A DNA stretch of 64,000 bases from Rhodoplanes sp046000175 (GTDB lineage: Bacteria > Pseudomonadota > Alphaproteobacteria > Rhizobiales > Xanthobacteraceae): contig NZ_JBEOMB010000002.1 of NCBI RefSeq assembly GCF_046000175.1, forward strand, positions 108,598-172,597, in the 5' to 3' direction. The notes beneath the pieces were generated by a model. It was given only the letters and a program-made list of their open reading frames with translations. It ran no database searches and was not told the origin of the DNA. Shown piece by piece: positions 36,201-43,539 of this stretch; within the stretch, counting starts at the first letter, position 1, and each line of letters begins with the position of its first letter. Made by a program: the position numbers and the translations under genes.

Positions 36201-37436
36201 GATGCCGGCGATGCCGATCTCGCCCAGCTCGCCGCGCGCCATGGAGCGCGGCTCGGTGGGGTCGAGGATCACGATCGAGTAGGTCGGCATCGGGATGCCG
36301 ATGGTGACGGGCTTCTCGGGCACGAGCTCGGTGACGGTCGCCGTGACGGTCGCCTCGGTCGGACCATAGGTGTTGAGGATGGTGCGGCCGCGCCGGCTCC
36401 AGCGCATCACCAGGTTCTGCGGGCACGCCTCTCCGCCGACCATCAGCAGGCGCAGATGCGGCAGGTCGCGCTCGATGGTGGAGAGCAGCGTCGGGCAGCA
36501 GCACATCGCGGTGACGCGGCGCTCGTGCAGGAAGTCGGCCAGCTCCTCGCCGACCAGCCCACCGCCGGCGCGCGCCGGCACCAGCGTGGCGCCGGCCATC
36601 AGCGGCACCCAGGTCTCCTCGATCGAGAAGTCGAACGCGATGGTCATGCCCTGGTAGACGCGATCGCCCGGCCGGTAGCCGTAGCGGTCGGCGGCGACGC
36701 GCACGAAGTTGCAGATGCTCGGATGCTCGACCAGCACGCCCTTCGGGTTGCCGGTGGTGCCCGACGTGTAGATGACGTAGCAGCCCTGGTCGTCGGTCTC
36801 GCCGACCTCGCCGGCGAACAGCCGGTCGGGCGCACGGGCGTCGATCTCGGCGCGCTCGGCGTCGAGCAGCACCGCGGTGGCGTCCTGGGCGGAGAGGCGC
36901 TCGGAAAAGCTCGCCATCGACACGATGGTGCGGATCTTGGCGTCGGAGAGCATGTAGCGGATGCGCTCGGCCGGCAGGCCGGGATCGAGCGGCACATAGG
37001 TGGCGTTCGCCTTCATCACGGCGACCAGCGCCACGTAGGTCTCGACGGTCTTGTCGAACAGCAGGCCGACGCGATCGCCGGCCTTCACGCCACGGGCGAC
37101 GAGATGGCGCGCGACCTGGTTGGCGCGGCGGTCGAGCTCGGCATAGGTCAGCGTCGCGTCGGACGTGACCACCGCGGTGTTGCGGCCGAACCGATCGGCC
37201 GCGTCCTCGAACAGATGATTCAGCCGCTCGCCCGCCCGCCAGCGCGGCGACGGGTCGGGGCTGCCGCAGAACAGCACGTCGTGGCCGCCGATCGTTTGGG
37301 CATGACCCTGGGATTGGCCCTGGCCCAGACTTTCGCCCTCTCCCGCGGCGAGGCCGGCGCGGAGCGCCTCCTGCATCCGGGCCGAACCGCCGGTCGCGCC
37401 GTCGCGGAGGTCGCCGAAGTCGATACGATGGGCCAT
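33204..37436 (-). CDS. Pls/PosA-type single-module non-ribosomal peptide synthetase
   Basis: A 1410-residue membrane-bound synthetase. The adenylation domain (about residues 74-560) has YTSGTTGNPKG, FDFSIEETW, NTYGPTEATVT, YRTGDLG and SNKADRK. A carrier domain follows with its phosphopantetheine Ser near residue 614 (LGANSLL). The rest (about 660-1410) alternates membrane segments with left-handed beta-helix repeats, the terminal architecture of epsilon-poly-lysine synthetase. There is no thioesterase or canonical condensation domain. ATG 37436 (MAHRID) is preferred to the low-complexity upstream extension. Enzymes of this class make linear homopolymers of basic amino acids; the product here is inferred, not known. 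Confidence 0.9.
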   Translation of the reverse strand: MAHRIDFGDLRDGATGGSARMQEALRAGLAAGEGESLGQGQSQGHAQTIGGHDVLFCGSPDPSPRWRAGERLNHLFEDAADRFGRNTAVVTSDATLTYAELDRRANQVARHLVARGVKAGDRVGLLFDKTVETYVALVAVMKANATYVPLDPGLPAERIRYMLSDAKIRTIVSMASFSERLSAQDATAVLLDAERAEIDARAPDRLFAGEVGETDDQGCYVIYTSGTTGNPKGVLVEHPSICNFVRVAADRYGYRPGDRVYQGMTIAFDFSIEETWVPLMAGATLVPARAGGGLVGEELADFLHERRVTAMCCCPTLLSTIERDLPHLRLLMVGGEACPQNLVMRWSRRGRTILNTYGPTEATVTATVTELVPEKPVTIGIPMPTYSIVILDPTEPRSMARGELGEIGIAGIGVAAGYLNREELTGQKFIADFVGIPNNASKRIYRTGDLGRINDAGEIEYLGRIDTQVKIRGYRIELVEIESVMMEMPQIAQAAVSTFEPEPGQPELVGYYALKPGAAALPKAEIVQALKRRLPAYMVPAYLEELAAIPMSASNKADRKRLPKPTGGRVQAGGSDKVVAARTDNERLLVEAIAEILTVERVSIEDHFFDDLGANSLLMARFCARIRRNPGMENVSMRDIYTNPTIAKLAAIFDADGQAAAVAVAPEPFHVPSDFSYYACGAAQLLFYGAMSLLGLAVFDIGLEWAYAAAGDPVQLYLRSVTAAVAGFFGLTAVSVIGKWLLVGRFTEERIPIWSARYFRFWAAKTLIRNAPVALFAGHPIFNVYLRLLGAKVGRNTIVKTRFVPVATDLISIGDDTILRKETILLGYRAQSNYIYTGRVSIGDRAFVGEASVLDIDTAMGNDTQLGHASSLQSGQRVPDGKRMHGSPAVETTADYVRVEAQPASMLRRVLAETVQLAGLFAIVIPLPIVALAMWDQHTAVAAGAAAATGFWTSLPTVLAVSVISFFGSLVTGLAGVWAVPRLARLFLKEGRTYSTFGIHAWLQGLTEKFSNSQFFNVLFGDSSAIVHYMRFVGWNLNKVDQTGSNMGTNQKHDNPFCCEIGSGTMVSDGLSMINLEMSASAFRLCHTRIGDNNYLGNNIHYPPGGRTGANVLLGTKVMIPIDGPMQENVGLLGSPPFAIPRMVERDKSMLGAIPEDERLRRLAAKNRYNAVTAALFLATRWLLVFASLAVWQAALLTYDRFGVLSLFAAGAVTSAAAVLWFTFLERASLGFGSLKPEMVTIYDPYFWSHERHWKLSDWPHVQLFGGTPIKSLILWLMGVKVGRKVVDFGCSITDRSLTQVGDYANLNEGSVLQAHSLEEGVFKSDHIRMGAGCTLGPSAFVHYGVTLGEHVVIDTDAFLMKGEVVDSHTTWRGNPAKLFRRHGSADGALGAAVYRAPEAVAPAYRIAAE

Positions 37437-38261
37437 CGGTCTGCTCTGGTTGCGGTCCTGCGCGGTTGCCCGCGCCGGGCCGAGGTCGTGCTGACGTACC
37501 GTGCTGCCGGGTCCCGGTGGTGAGGGGGTGCCGCTCGCCGCCGATGCGGCGCGCGCGACGACACGGACGGGATGGGTGGTCCTGCGCTTCCCCCGAGGCT
37601 TTTGGAGCCGGCAGCCTCTCACGGCCGGCAACCTGTGAGCCGGCACATGAATGCCCGCTGAATGAGCCGTTTAGGGACCGTGAACGCTGCGCCGCAGCAG
37701 CGCCGGAGCCGTTGCGGGACGGCCCCACAGGCGCTGAATCCGCACGATTACGGAGGCTGTCGGGCTGGTTATCGGGAGGTTACGAACCCGGCGTCCCGGG
37801 AGTTCGGACAGAGCCCCGAGCGAGGTCGGTGGCGGCCGCGATTCGACGCGCCCGCCCGCGGAGCGGGGGCAAGGTCGGCTGTGCCGCGGGGTGGTGAACA
37901 AATGGTAGCGGAGGTCCGATACGGTCGATCCCCCCGTACACTGCCTTTCCAATGGCGGCTCGTCGGTTCCGGGCGGTGATGAAGCTGGGCGACGGGAAAT
38001 TCTGCCGCCTTCCGCTCACCCGGCCTCCCGCACCTTCGTGCTCTGCGTGCGGCAGCTCGGGAATCGAATCCAGGTCAACAGCTTGGAAGGCAGCACCAAT
38101 CATGGTTTTCATCCATGACTTCAACGCACAAGCAGAGGTACGGCGGTCCCAAATTGAAAAAACGCACCAGAAATCAAACGAATCTCTGCCCCTTTTCCCC
38201 TTCGAAATCCTCTACTTAAAAATTGAAGCGCATCACTGAACTGGGCACTCCGCTGGGACAG
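37437..38261. other. Long intergenic region between the synthetase and the accessory region
   Basis: No credible gene was found. The left two thirds are GC-rich like the chromosome. From about 38090 the sequence becomes A/T-rich, marking the start of foreign-looking DNA. A tRNA-like 3' fragment lies at about 38049-38096. The promoter of the synthetase gene should be in 37440-37650, but no clear motif is visible. Confidence 0.5.
38049..38096 (-). other. tRNA-like 3' fragment (possible old attachment site)
   Basis: On the minus strand, GCTGCCTTCCAAGCTG resembles the anticodon arm of tRNA-Gly(TCC) and is followed by GGATTCGATTCCC, similar to a T-arm. There is no D-arm or 5' half, and several stem pairs are broken. 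It lies next to the composition shift at the edge of the accessory region, where an integration remnant might be expected. Confidence 0.3.
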
Positions 38262-39122
38262 TCAGTTATGATTCAGACCCATGTCGCGGCTGTGAAGCTT
38301 CGCCTTCCAGGTGTTCTCCAAAGCTAGGATCTCCTCAACCGTAGATGCCGATCCTGCTACCTCCAAAACACTGACGAAATAGTCACTTGGATTGCGGGTT
38401 TTCAACCCGACATTGCCGCCGTGATTGTTAGCGGCATAGGACTGCCATCGCCCTAGAAAACCGTCTTTTCCATAGGCGGAGCCTACATAATGCTCTCTGG
38501 TGGCGGGGCAGGCTAGGAGATAGACGCCGCAGCTCGCGCGCAGGATCTCCTTCCATGTACGGGGCATGGTCTCTATCTCAGACAGTGGCCGGATCAGCTT
38601 AGTGAAGCCCGGAAACTGCTCCTCCTGGAAGACTCTGTTGAGTTCGACGATCTCCTTGTCCTGGTTGTCGGCGCGCTGCACCCATGCTCGGCGTGCGCTG
38701 GATGTGTCTCCCCAATGCACGGACAGCCGACCGATGTAATCGGAGAGCGCAGTCATTTTCACGCAATCGTAGCGGTCGAACAGCAGATATCGTTCGAGGT
38801 TCCCGCCGACGGGGAGCCTTGTAAGCGGATCAATGGTTCCAGCCACGACCGGGCCGACCAGCCGGACCTCGTACAGTCCTACGAATAGCGAGCTTGCTGG
38901 GGACGGCGCAACGAAGCTCGCCCAGTATCGGCCACCGAAGCGCGCCCGGTGCCGCGGAGTGCCGTCCTGTATGGCTTGGTAACTTTCGAAGGCCGCGGGA
39001 TCATCTCGCCAAAGCGAATAGGGAGTCCGGCCGATCACCCTCACTGTCTGGTGCCTCAGAAGACGCACGTCGGAAGGGGCAATCCCCGCGTCTTCCAGCA
39101 ACATGTTGAAACGGAGCGCCAT
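38262..39122 (-). CDS. GIY-YIG nuclease domain protein
   Basis: A 286-residue protein whose C-terminal quarter is a GIY-YIG nuclease domain: GVY at 199-201, YVG at 212-214, the catalytic Arg near 225 (LGRWQ) and Glu269 (LEN). The first 190 residues are an unassigned domain. Base composition is lower in GC than its surroundings, suggesting transfer. It stands alone between an A/T-rich spacer and the phage lysis genes. It could be a homing, restriction or defence nuclease; no target can be inferred. Confidence 0.8.
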   Translation of the reverse strand: MALRFNMLLEDAGIAPSDVRLLRHQTVRVIGRTPYSLWRDDPAAFESYQAIQDGTPRHRARFGGRYWASFVAPSPASSLFVGLYEVRLVGPVVAGTIDPLTRLPVGGNLERYLLFDRYDCVKMTALSDYIGRLSVHWGDTSSARRAWVQRADNQDKEIVELNRVFQEEQFPGFTKLIRPLSEIETMPRTWKEILRASCGVYLLACPATREHYVGSAYGKDGFLGRWQSYAANNHGGNVGLKTRNPSDYFVSVLEVAGSASTVEEILALENTWKAKLHSRDMGLNHN

Positions 39123-39512
39123 CAGGCAGCCCTCGCTTCATTCGCTACCTTAGTGATCGCGGGCTGGTCCAGCCGGCAGCGTCCTTTCTGGCCGGGGTGG
39201 TTGTCTTGTGGGTTCGCCATCGTGACCCGACGGCGAAGTGGGCACGGTTCTCTCAAGGTCGCCATCGACGGTCGACAGGCACTCACGGATCCCAATTCCT
39301 TCGAAAACTGGGCGAGCTGCGAATGGGCCGAGCGCCGGGCAACAGGGGGAAACCGTCACCGCGGTCAGCTTTGCCGGACGTCTCGCCGGTCCTTTGGCCA
39401 ACCGGCTTTTCTACAGCCCCACCCTCGCCAACGACAGTGAACGGTCCCCAGTAGCCCGGATAGGCATTCCACGGGTTCGACCGATCACTCATATAAGCAA
39501 GCATAGCACGGC
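39123..39512. other. Intergenic region without a recognised gene
   Basis: This stretch between the GIY-YIG gene and the lysis genes has several overlapping open frames in both strands, none with credible coding character or an obvious ribosome site. No hairpin terminator was identified. Confidence 0.4.
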
Positions 39513-39701
39513 TCAGCGCTTCGGCTCGAGGAACTTGTCGGAGACCTTGTCGAGGTCGAGCGTGATGCGCTCGACGTTGCGGGCCATCTTGTCGAGCGTC
39601 TCGCGGGTGTGGCGGGCCTCCGCCTCGAGCACGGCGATCCGCTCGCGCGCCTCGCCGTCGAACGGGCACGGCCGGCCCGGCATCGGGCAGTCGTCGGGCA
39701 T
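39513..39701 (-). CDS. Small coiled-coil protein of the lysis region
   Basis: A 62-residue protein, mostly one amphipathic helix (RIAVLEAEARHTRETLDKMARNVERITLDL), with a Cys/Pro-rich N-terminus (CPMPGRPC). It starts 3 bases after the stop of the membrane protein upstream on the same strand. Small coiled-coil proteins are common beside phage holins, but it has no membrane segment of its own. Confidence 0.6.
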   Translation of the reverse strand: MPDDCPMPGRPCPFDGEARERIAVLEAEARHTRETLDKMARNVERITLDLDKVSDKFLEPKR

Positions 39702-39704
39702 GGC

Positions 39705-40190
39705 TCACCTCCGCCCGAACCGGGCGCTCGCCAGCGCCAGCGCCCCGCTGATCGCGGTGTCGGCCGGCTTGGCGATCACGAAGAACAGGAGCAGCTCGCG
39801 ATAGATGTCGCGGACCGTATCGGGAATGGCCGGGACGCCCCAGCCGCAGCCGCCGACGCTGCGGCCGCCGACGAGATGCAGGCCCCAGGCCTGCGGGCAG
39901 CTCGAGTCGAGCACGATGGCAACGAAGTGCACGGCCGGGAAGAACAGGAGCCCGAACAGGATCAGCCTGAACGGCCACCAGGCGAGCACGCTCAGGGCGT
40001 ACTGCGCCTTGGTCCGGCCGTGCGCGACGTTCGCCTCCACGATGTGCGCCACCATGCTGTCGCTGGTGGTTGCGGCGGTCCGGAATTTTTCGAGATCGAC
40101 GTCCTTCGCCTTGGCCCAAGCGTCGATCGCGCTCCGGATCAGCGTGTCCGGATCGAGCCAACGGAAGAGCAGCGTCACGAGCCAGGCCAT
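39705..40190 (-). CDS. Phage-associated membrane protein, holin-like candidate
   Basis: A 161-residue protein with one or two membrane helices near residues 75-100 (FRLILFGLLFFPAVHFVAIVL) and further hydrophobic stretches at both ends (MAWLVTLLF at the start, LLLFFVIAK near residue 135). It starts one base before the preceding gene's stop region and is followed closely by the 62-residue protein. The position after an endolysin-like gene suggests lysis, possibly a holin; sequence alone does not prove this. Confidence 0.6.
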   Translation of the reverse strand: MAWLVTLLFRWLDPDTLIRSAIDAWAKAKDVDLEKFRTAATTSDSMVAHIVEANVAHGRTKAQYALSVLAWWPFRLILFGLLFFPAVHFVAIVLDSSCPQAWGLHLVGGRSVGGCGWGVPAIPDTVRDIYRELLLFFVIAKPADTAISGALALASARFGRR

Positions 40191-40191
40191 G

Positions 40192-40635
40192 TCACGCTCC
40201 CGGCTCGCCGATGCCCTTGTGACCGACGGGACCGTCGGTCACCTTGCGCAGCGCCACCATGGTGTGGCCGAGCGCCGCGACCAGGACGGCCCCGGCCAGC
40301 ATGACCATCGTCGGCCGGATCTCGGCCGGCACGCCCAGGCGGTCGAGCACCAGCGTGGTGAGCGGCGTCCAGTCGAGCCCCGGCGCGCTCTCTTGGAGGA
40401 AGACGACGATCGCCTCGTGCGCCACGGTCGCCCAGCCGGCGATGTAGGACAGGCGACCGACCACGACGGTCTTCCAGCCCTTCAGGTAGAGCCCGATCCG
40501 TCCCCACACCGTGTCGGCGCGATCGTAGAAGGGACGCAGCCACGACCGCTGACGCAGCACCGGCCGCAGCACCAGGACATAGACGGCGATGGCCGTGCCG
40601 AACGGCACGACGATCGCGAGCCCCGTCGCAAGCAT
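40192..40635 (-). CDS. Small membrane protein of the lysis region
   Basis: A 147-residue protein with an N-terminal membrane helix (GLAIVVPFGTAIAVYVLVLRP), a central hydrophobic segment and a second clear helix near residues 105-125 (TMVMLAGAVLVAALG). ATG 40635 was chosen; the upstream open extension is an antisense shadow of the endolysin-like gene. With the next gene it forms a tightly packed pair of membrane proteins. It is a holin or antiholin candidate by context. Confidence 0.65.
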   Translation of the reverse strand: MLATGLAIVVPFGTAIAVYVLVLRPVLRQRSWLRPFYDRADTVWGRIGLYLKGWKTVVVGRLSYIAGWATVAHEAIVVFLQESAPGLDWTPLTTLVLDRLGVPAEIRPTMVMLAGAVLVAALGHTMVALRKVTDGPVGHKGIGEPGA

Positions 40636-40649
40636 CGAAACCTCCCCGA

Positions 40650-41558
40650 TCAGGTGGTGGACTTGGGATCGACCGGCACCTCGACCGCCGTCGCGCCCGG
40701 CGGCCTCGCGCCGGTCCAGGCCGCCGTGATCACCCTGCGGCGTCGGACCATGGCGATGCCGGCGGCGAGGGCGACGGCTACGCCGATCCCGACCAGCGAC
40801 CAGATCAGCACTGGATGCAGGACCGGCGTATCCGGCTGCACGGTGCCGGCCTGCCTGGCGGCCTCGCCGCCGCCGCCCGCGGCCGTGCCGGCGGCCCCTG
40901 CATTGCGGATCGCCCGCTGTCGTCGCGTCGCCTCGGCATGCACCTCCGCCGGCGGGACGGCCTCGCGCGGCGCCGCGGCGAACAGCACGGCGACCGCCGG
41001 GTCGGCGTCGATCAGGGCCTTGAAGATCGCGACACAGCCCGGTTGCCGGTCCTTGGTCGTCGCCGAGTAGACGTGGTCGCGGACGTACTTGCCGCCCGTA
41101 TAGAGGCTCGTCCAGCTCCACAGATAAGGGCTGTTGGTCTTCCCGAGATAGCCCCAGCCGTTGTAGCGCTCGCACTCGTAGAGGATGCGCTCCAGCGAGA
41201 AGACCGTCACCTTGTCGAGGCGCTTGAGCGCCAGCGCGTCGACGGCGCTCTCGGTCCAGGTGAAGGGCGGGCCGTGTCCCACCTTCGGCCGCCCGGCCGG
41301 CACCTGCCGGGTGTAGCCGTTCAGGCTGTCGCCGTTATGCAGGTGGCCGGCGAAGGACAGGCCGCTCTCGCGCACGTGCAGCGCGCCGATCATCGGCCAC
41401 GGCACGCCGGTCGCGGCCTGGACCGGCCCGTATCGGTCCTTCACCCGGAGGATCCGTTGAGCGACCGCCGCGGCGTCGTCGCGACGGTCGGGGTCGACGA
41501 CGGCGCGGTCCCAAAGGTTGCGGTAACCGCTCGCGGTCTGCGCTGGCGTCGGGGCCAT
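40650..41558 (-). CDS. Endolysin-like protein with C-terminal membrane anchor
   Basis: A 302-residue protein. The N-terminal 190 residues resemble phage lysozyme-family peptidoglycan hydrolases (IGALHVRESGLSFAGHLHNGDSL, ECERYNGWGYLGKTNSPYLWSWT), with a catalytic Glu likely in the HVRES segment. A charged Ala/Gly linker leads to one membrane helix near residues 245-270 (VLIWSLVGIGVAVALAAGIAM). A C-terminal anchor is unusual for a secreted endolysin. It is followed by the small membrane proteins, giving a lysis cassette. Confidence 0.75.
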   Translation of the reverse strand: MAPTPAQTASGYRNLWDRAVVDPDRRDDAAAVAQRILRVKDRYGPVQAATGVPWPMIGALHVRESGLSFAGHLHNGDSLNGYTRQVPAGRPKVGHGPPFTWTESAVDALALKRLDKVTVFSLERILYECERYNGWGYLGKTNSPYLWSWTSLYTGGKYVRDHVYSATTKDRQPGCVAIFKALIDADPAVAVLFAAAPREAVPPAEVHAEATRRQRAIRNAGAAGTAAGGGGEAARQAGTVQPDTPVLHPVLIWSLVGIGVAVALAAGIAMVRRRRVITAAWTGARPPGATAVEVPVDPKSTT

Positions 41559-41666
41559 GGCAGGATCTCCGATTGTTGGTGGAATGCCCGGAAGCCGCCG
41601 GGCGCGGGTTCGACGACAGCGTTCCCGCGTCGATGCGCGCGCGCGGCAGAGACGCTAGGATGGGTC

Positions 41667-41972
41667 ATGCGTCGCGTCGGCCGCCCGAACCGTCACCGTC
41701 ACCGCACCTCCCGGAGGGCGCTGCGCATGCACGGGCGTGCGCATGTCCGTGCCGCGGTCACGACGGCACCGGTCCCGGATGCGATCTCCGATGCGATCCC
41801 CGAAGCGAGGCGCGAAGCGATCCGGTTGCGCGTGCCGAGCCACGCCGAACGCCGGCGCGAGCGCGCCGCCGACGCCGCATTGTTGGTGCTCGGCCTGGCG
41901 CTGTGGCCGGCCTTTCTCGCGCCGCTCTATCCGGCGCTCCAACTGCTCTGGTTCTGGATCCGCGGTGCGTAG
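41667..41972 (+). CDS. Possible small membrane protein
   Basis: An open frame of 101 codons on the strand opposite to the tail cluster. It has an Arg-rich N-terminal half and one strong membrane helix near the end (LLVLGLALWPAFLAPLYPALQLLWFWI). The topology fits a tail-anchored or lysis-associated protein. There is no clear ribosome site, and a shorter start at 41727 is possible. Weakly supported. Confidence 0.35.
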   Translation: MRRVGRPNRHRHRTSRRALRMHGRAHVRAAVTTAPVPDAISDAIPEARREAIRLRVPSHAERRRERAADAALLVLGLALWPAFLAPLYPALQLLWFWIRGA

Positions 41973-42103
41973 CCGTTCGGCCTACCGGCGCCGTTCCCGA
42001 GGCCGGGAGTGGCCTGGGGGTGCCCGGGCCGATCGGGAGGTGCCGTGAGCGCTGCCCGGCGGCAGGCGCGCCGGTGGACAGGCCGCGGCTCTATCACCGT
42101 CGA

Positions 42104-42586
42104 TCAGAGGGGGGCAGGCCGCACGGGAGGCAGACGATCGGACTCCGACACGGTCCGATCGAGCTCCCGAAGCCGCTTCACCGAAATCGGTCGTTGACCA
42201 TTGCTCCCCAGCCGGCCCGCATCTGCCCAGGCGCACATCCCCGGCCCGTTGTAGACGACTTCGAGAGGGGCTTGTCTCGTTCGGCGGAGGACGATCAGGT
42301 GATCCGGCGCGTGACGGATCGCGACCACATTCCTTCGCGTCAGCTTGATCTGGACACGCCGGCCATCCGACGCCACCGCGTCGTGAGCCTTGGTCGAACT
42401 CCGGGAGAGATCGAGGTCGAACATGTGAGCGGCGACCACCTCGCCGATGCTTCCGACGAGGTGCCCGTCCAGTGTGAACTTCCGCCCGGGAAAGAGTGCC
42501 GCCAGGCGGTCGATCGAAGTGTCCATCCGGTCGAGAAGGCCTCTCACCTCCGTCCAGTCGACGGAGGTCCGCTGCGTCCCGCTCAT
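42104..42586 (-). CDS. DUF6998-like protein with restriction-fold motif
   Basis: A 160-residue protein. After a helical N-terminus comes GSIGEVVAAHMF (Glu49), then AHDAVASDGRRVQIKLTRRN, giving Asp69 and Gln79-x-Lys81. This E/D...QxK arrangement is seen in some PD-(D/E)XK-fold nucleases and matches DUF6998-type proteins as I recall them. ATG 42586 is preferred to a start 63 bases upstream. It lies 16 bases after a second PD-(D/E)XK protein on the same strand, so the two probably act together. No phage structural role is apparent. Confidence 0.6.
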   Translation of the reverse strand: MSGTQRTSVDWTEVRGLLDRMDTSIDRLAALFPGRKFTLDGHLVGSIGEVVAAHMFDLDLSRSSTKAHDAVASDGRRVQIKLTRRNVVAIRHAPDHLIVLRRTRQAPLEVVYNGPGMCAWADAGRLGSNGQRPISVKRLRELDRTVSESDRLPPVRPAPL

Positions 42587-42602
42587 CGCGCCGCTCTCCT
42601 CG

Positions 42603-43373
42603 TCACACCTGGAAACAGGCGCGAACGGCTGCCGCGTGATCTCGGACACGTGGATCGTGATCGAGCGACCAAGAGTCGAGCAGATCGGCGTATCGGAGAG
42701 GCACGAACCGCACCTCGTCCTCCGCCACCAGATCAGCGAAGGACCGAACCTCCCGTCGATGGACCATGATCTCGTCGGGTGACATGCGACGATCGGAATT
42801 CATCCAGCGATCGGGTTCGGAATAGAGGTAGACGAGGACTGGCCTGATTTCGGGCTCTCCGATCGAGACCTTCGCGGCATGGCGAAGCGCGAGAGCGTGC
42901 TTGACCAGCTGTCCGGCATCGAGATGACGGAAGCACGACGTCTCGCCTCGAACGTCGTCCCGAATCATCTGATAGCCTTTCATCCGATCGCCCCAGACCG
43001 GCCGAAGAAAGGCACTCGACATCGACGTCCGATGGTGTGACCGGAACGGCTCGTACCGCTTCGACTCGATCCCGATCAGGGCGCCGGTCGTCCGCAACAG
43101 GACGTCGAGACAAGGATGGCGACCTCCACGCCAGGGGAAGCGAACGATCTGTTCGAGTTCGCCTGCTGTCGCGGGCCAGCCGTCCCGTTCGGTCCCGGGC
43201 AGCGGCGGCAGCAAGTGCCATCGATGGATGAAGAAGCCGAACGTGTTCGCCACCAGGGCCGCCGACGACTCGGAACTCGCGAACTTGCCGCTGTCGATCT
43301 CGTTCCCTGGCGCTCCACCATAGATCGCCTCGATACGGTCGGACGGCACTCCCGGCAACAGATTCTCGAGCAT
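42603..43373 (-). CDS. PD-(D/E)XK nuclease-like protein
   Basis: A 256-residue protein with a clear PD-(D/E)XK core: Asp90 (CLDVLL), then Glu103-Ser-Lys105 (GIESKRYEPF). The N-terminal KFASSESSAALVANTFGFF is conserved-looking. Start ATG 43373 (MLENLLPG) was chosen. Upstream in the same frame a similar KFASREYGASA segment occurs, so a longer form with a non-ATG start cannot be excluded. It is followed by the DUF6998-like gene and sits between the DUF2793 tail gene and the lysis cassette. Its target is unknown. Confidence 0.65.
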   Translation of the reverse strand: MLENLLPGVPSDRIEAIYGGAPGNEIDSGKFASSESSAALVANTFGFFIHRWHLLPPLPGTERDGWPATAGELEQIVRFPWRGGRHPCLDVLLRTTGALIGIESKRYEPFRSHHRTSMSSAFLRPVWGDRMKGYQMIRDDVRGETSCFRHLDAGQLVKHALALRHAAKVSIGEPEIRPVLVYLYSEPDRWMNSDRRMSPDEIMVHRREVRSFADLVAEDEVRFVPLRYADLLDSWSLDHDPRVRDHAAAVRACFQV

Positions 43374-43539
43374 GGCGACCTCCCACGACGCGGACGCACC
43401 GTACTCGCGAGATGCAAATTTCCCGTAACCGTTGTGTCTCGAAGTCGCACGACCTCGCCGCGGCCCTCGCCCAGGCAGACGCGCCGGGCGACGCGTCACG
43501 ATCCGCGTGTGCCCGCGCCGGCGAGAGGAGCCGACAGGT

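Noticed and set aside
31980..37523. A plus-strand open frame of 1847 codons opposite the peptide synthetase
   Set aside because: Low-complexity Arg/Gly/Asp/Val sequence with no domain; it is antisense to a gene with complete catalytic motifs.
38049..38096. A functional tRNA gene
   Set aside because: Only anticodon-like and T-arm-like parts are present, the D-arm and 5' acceptor strand are missing and several pairs do not form.
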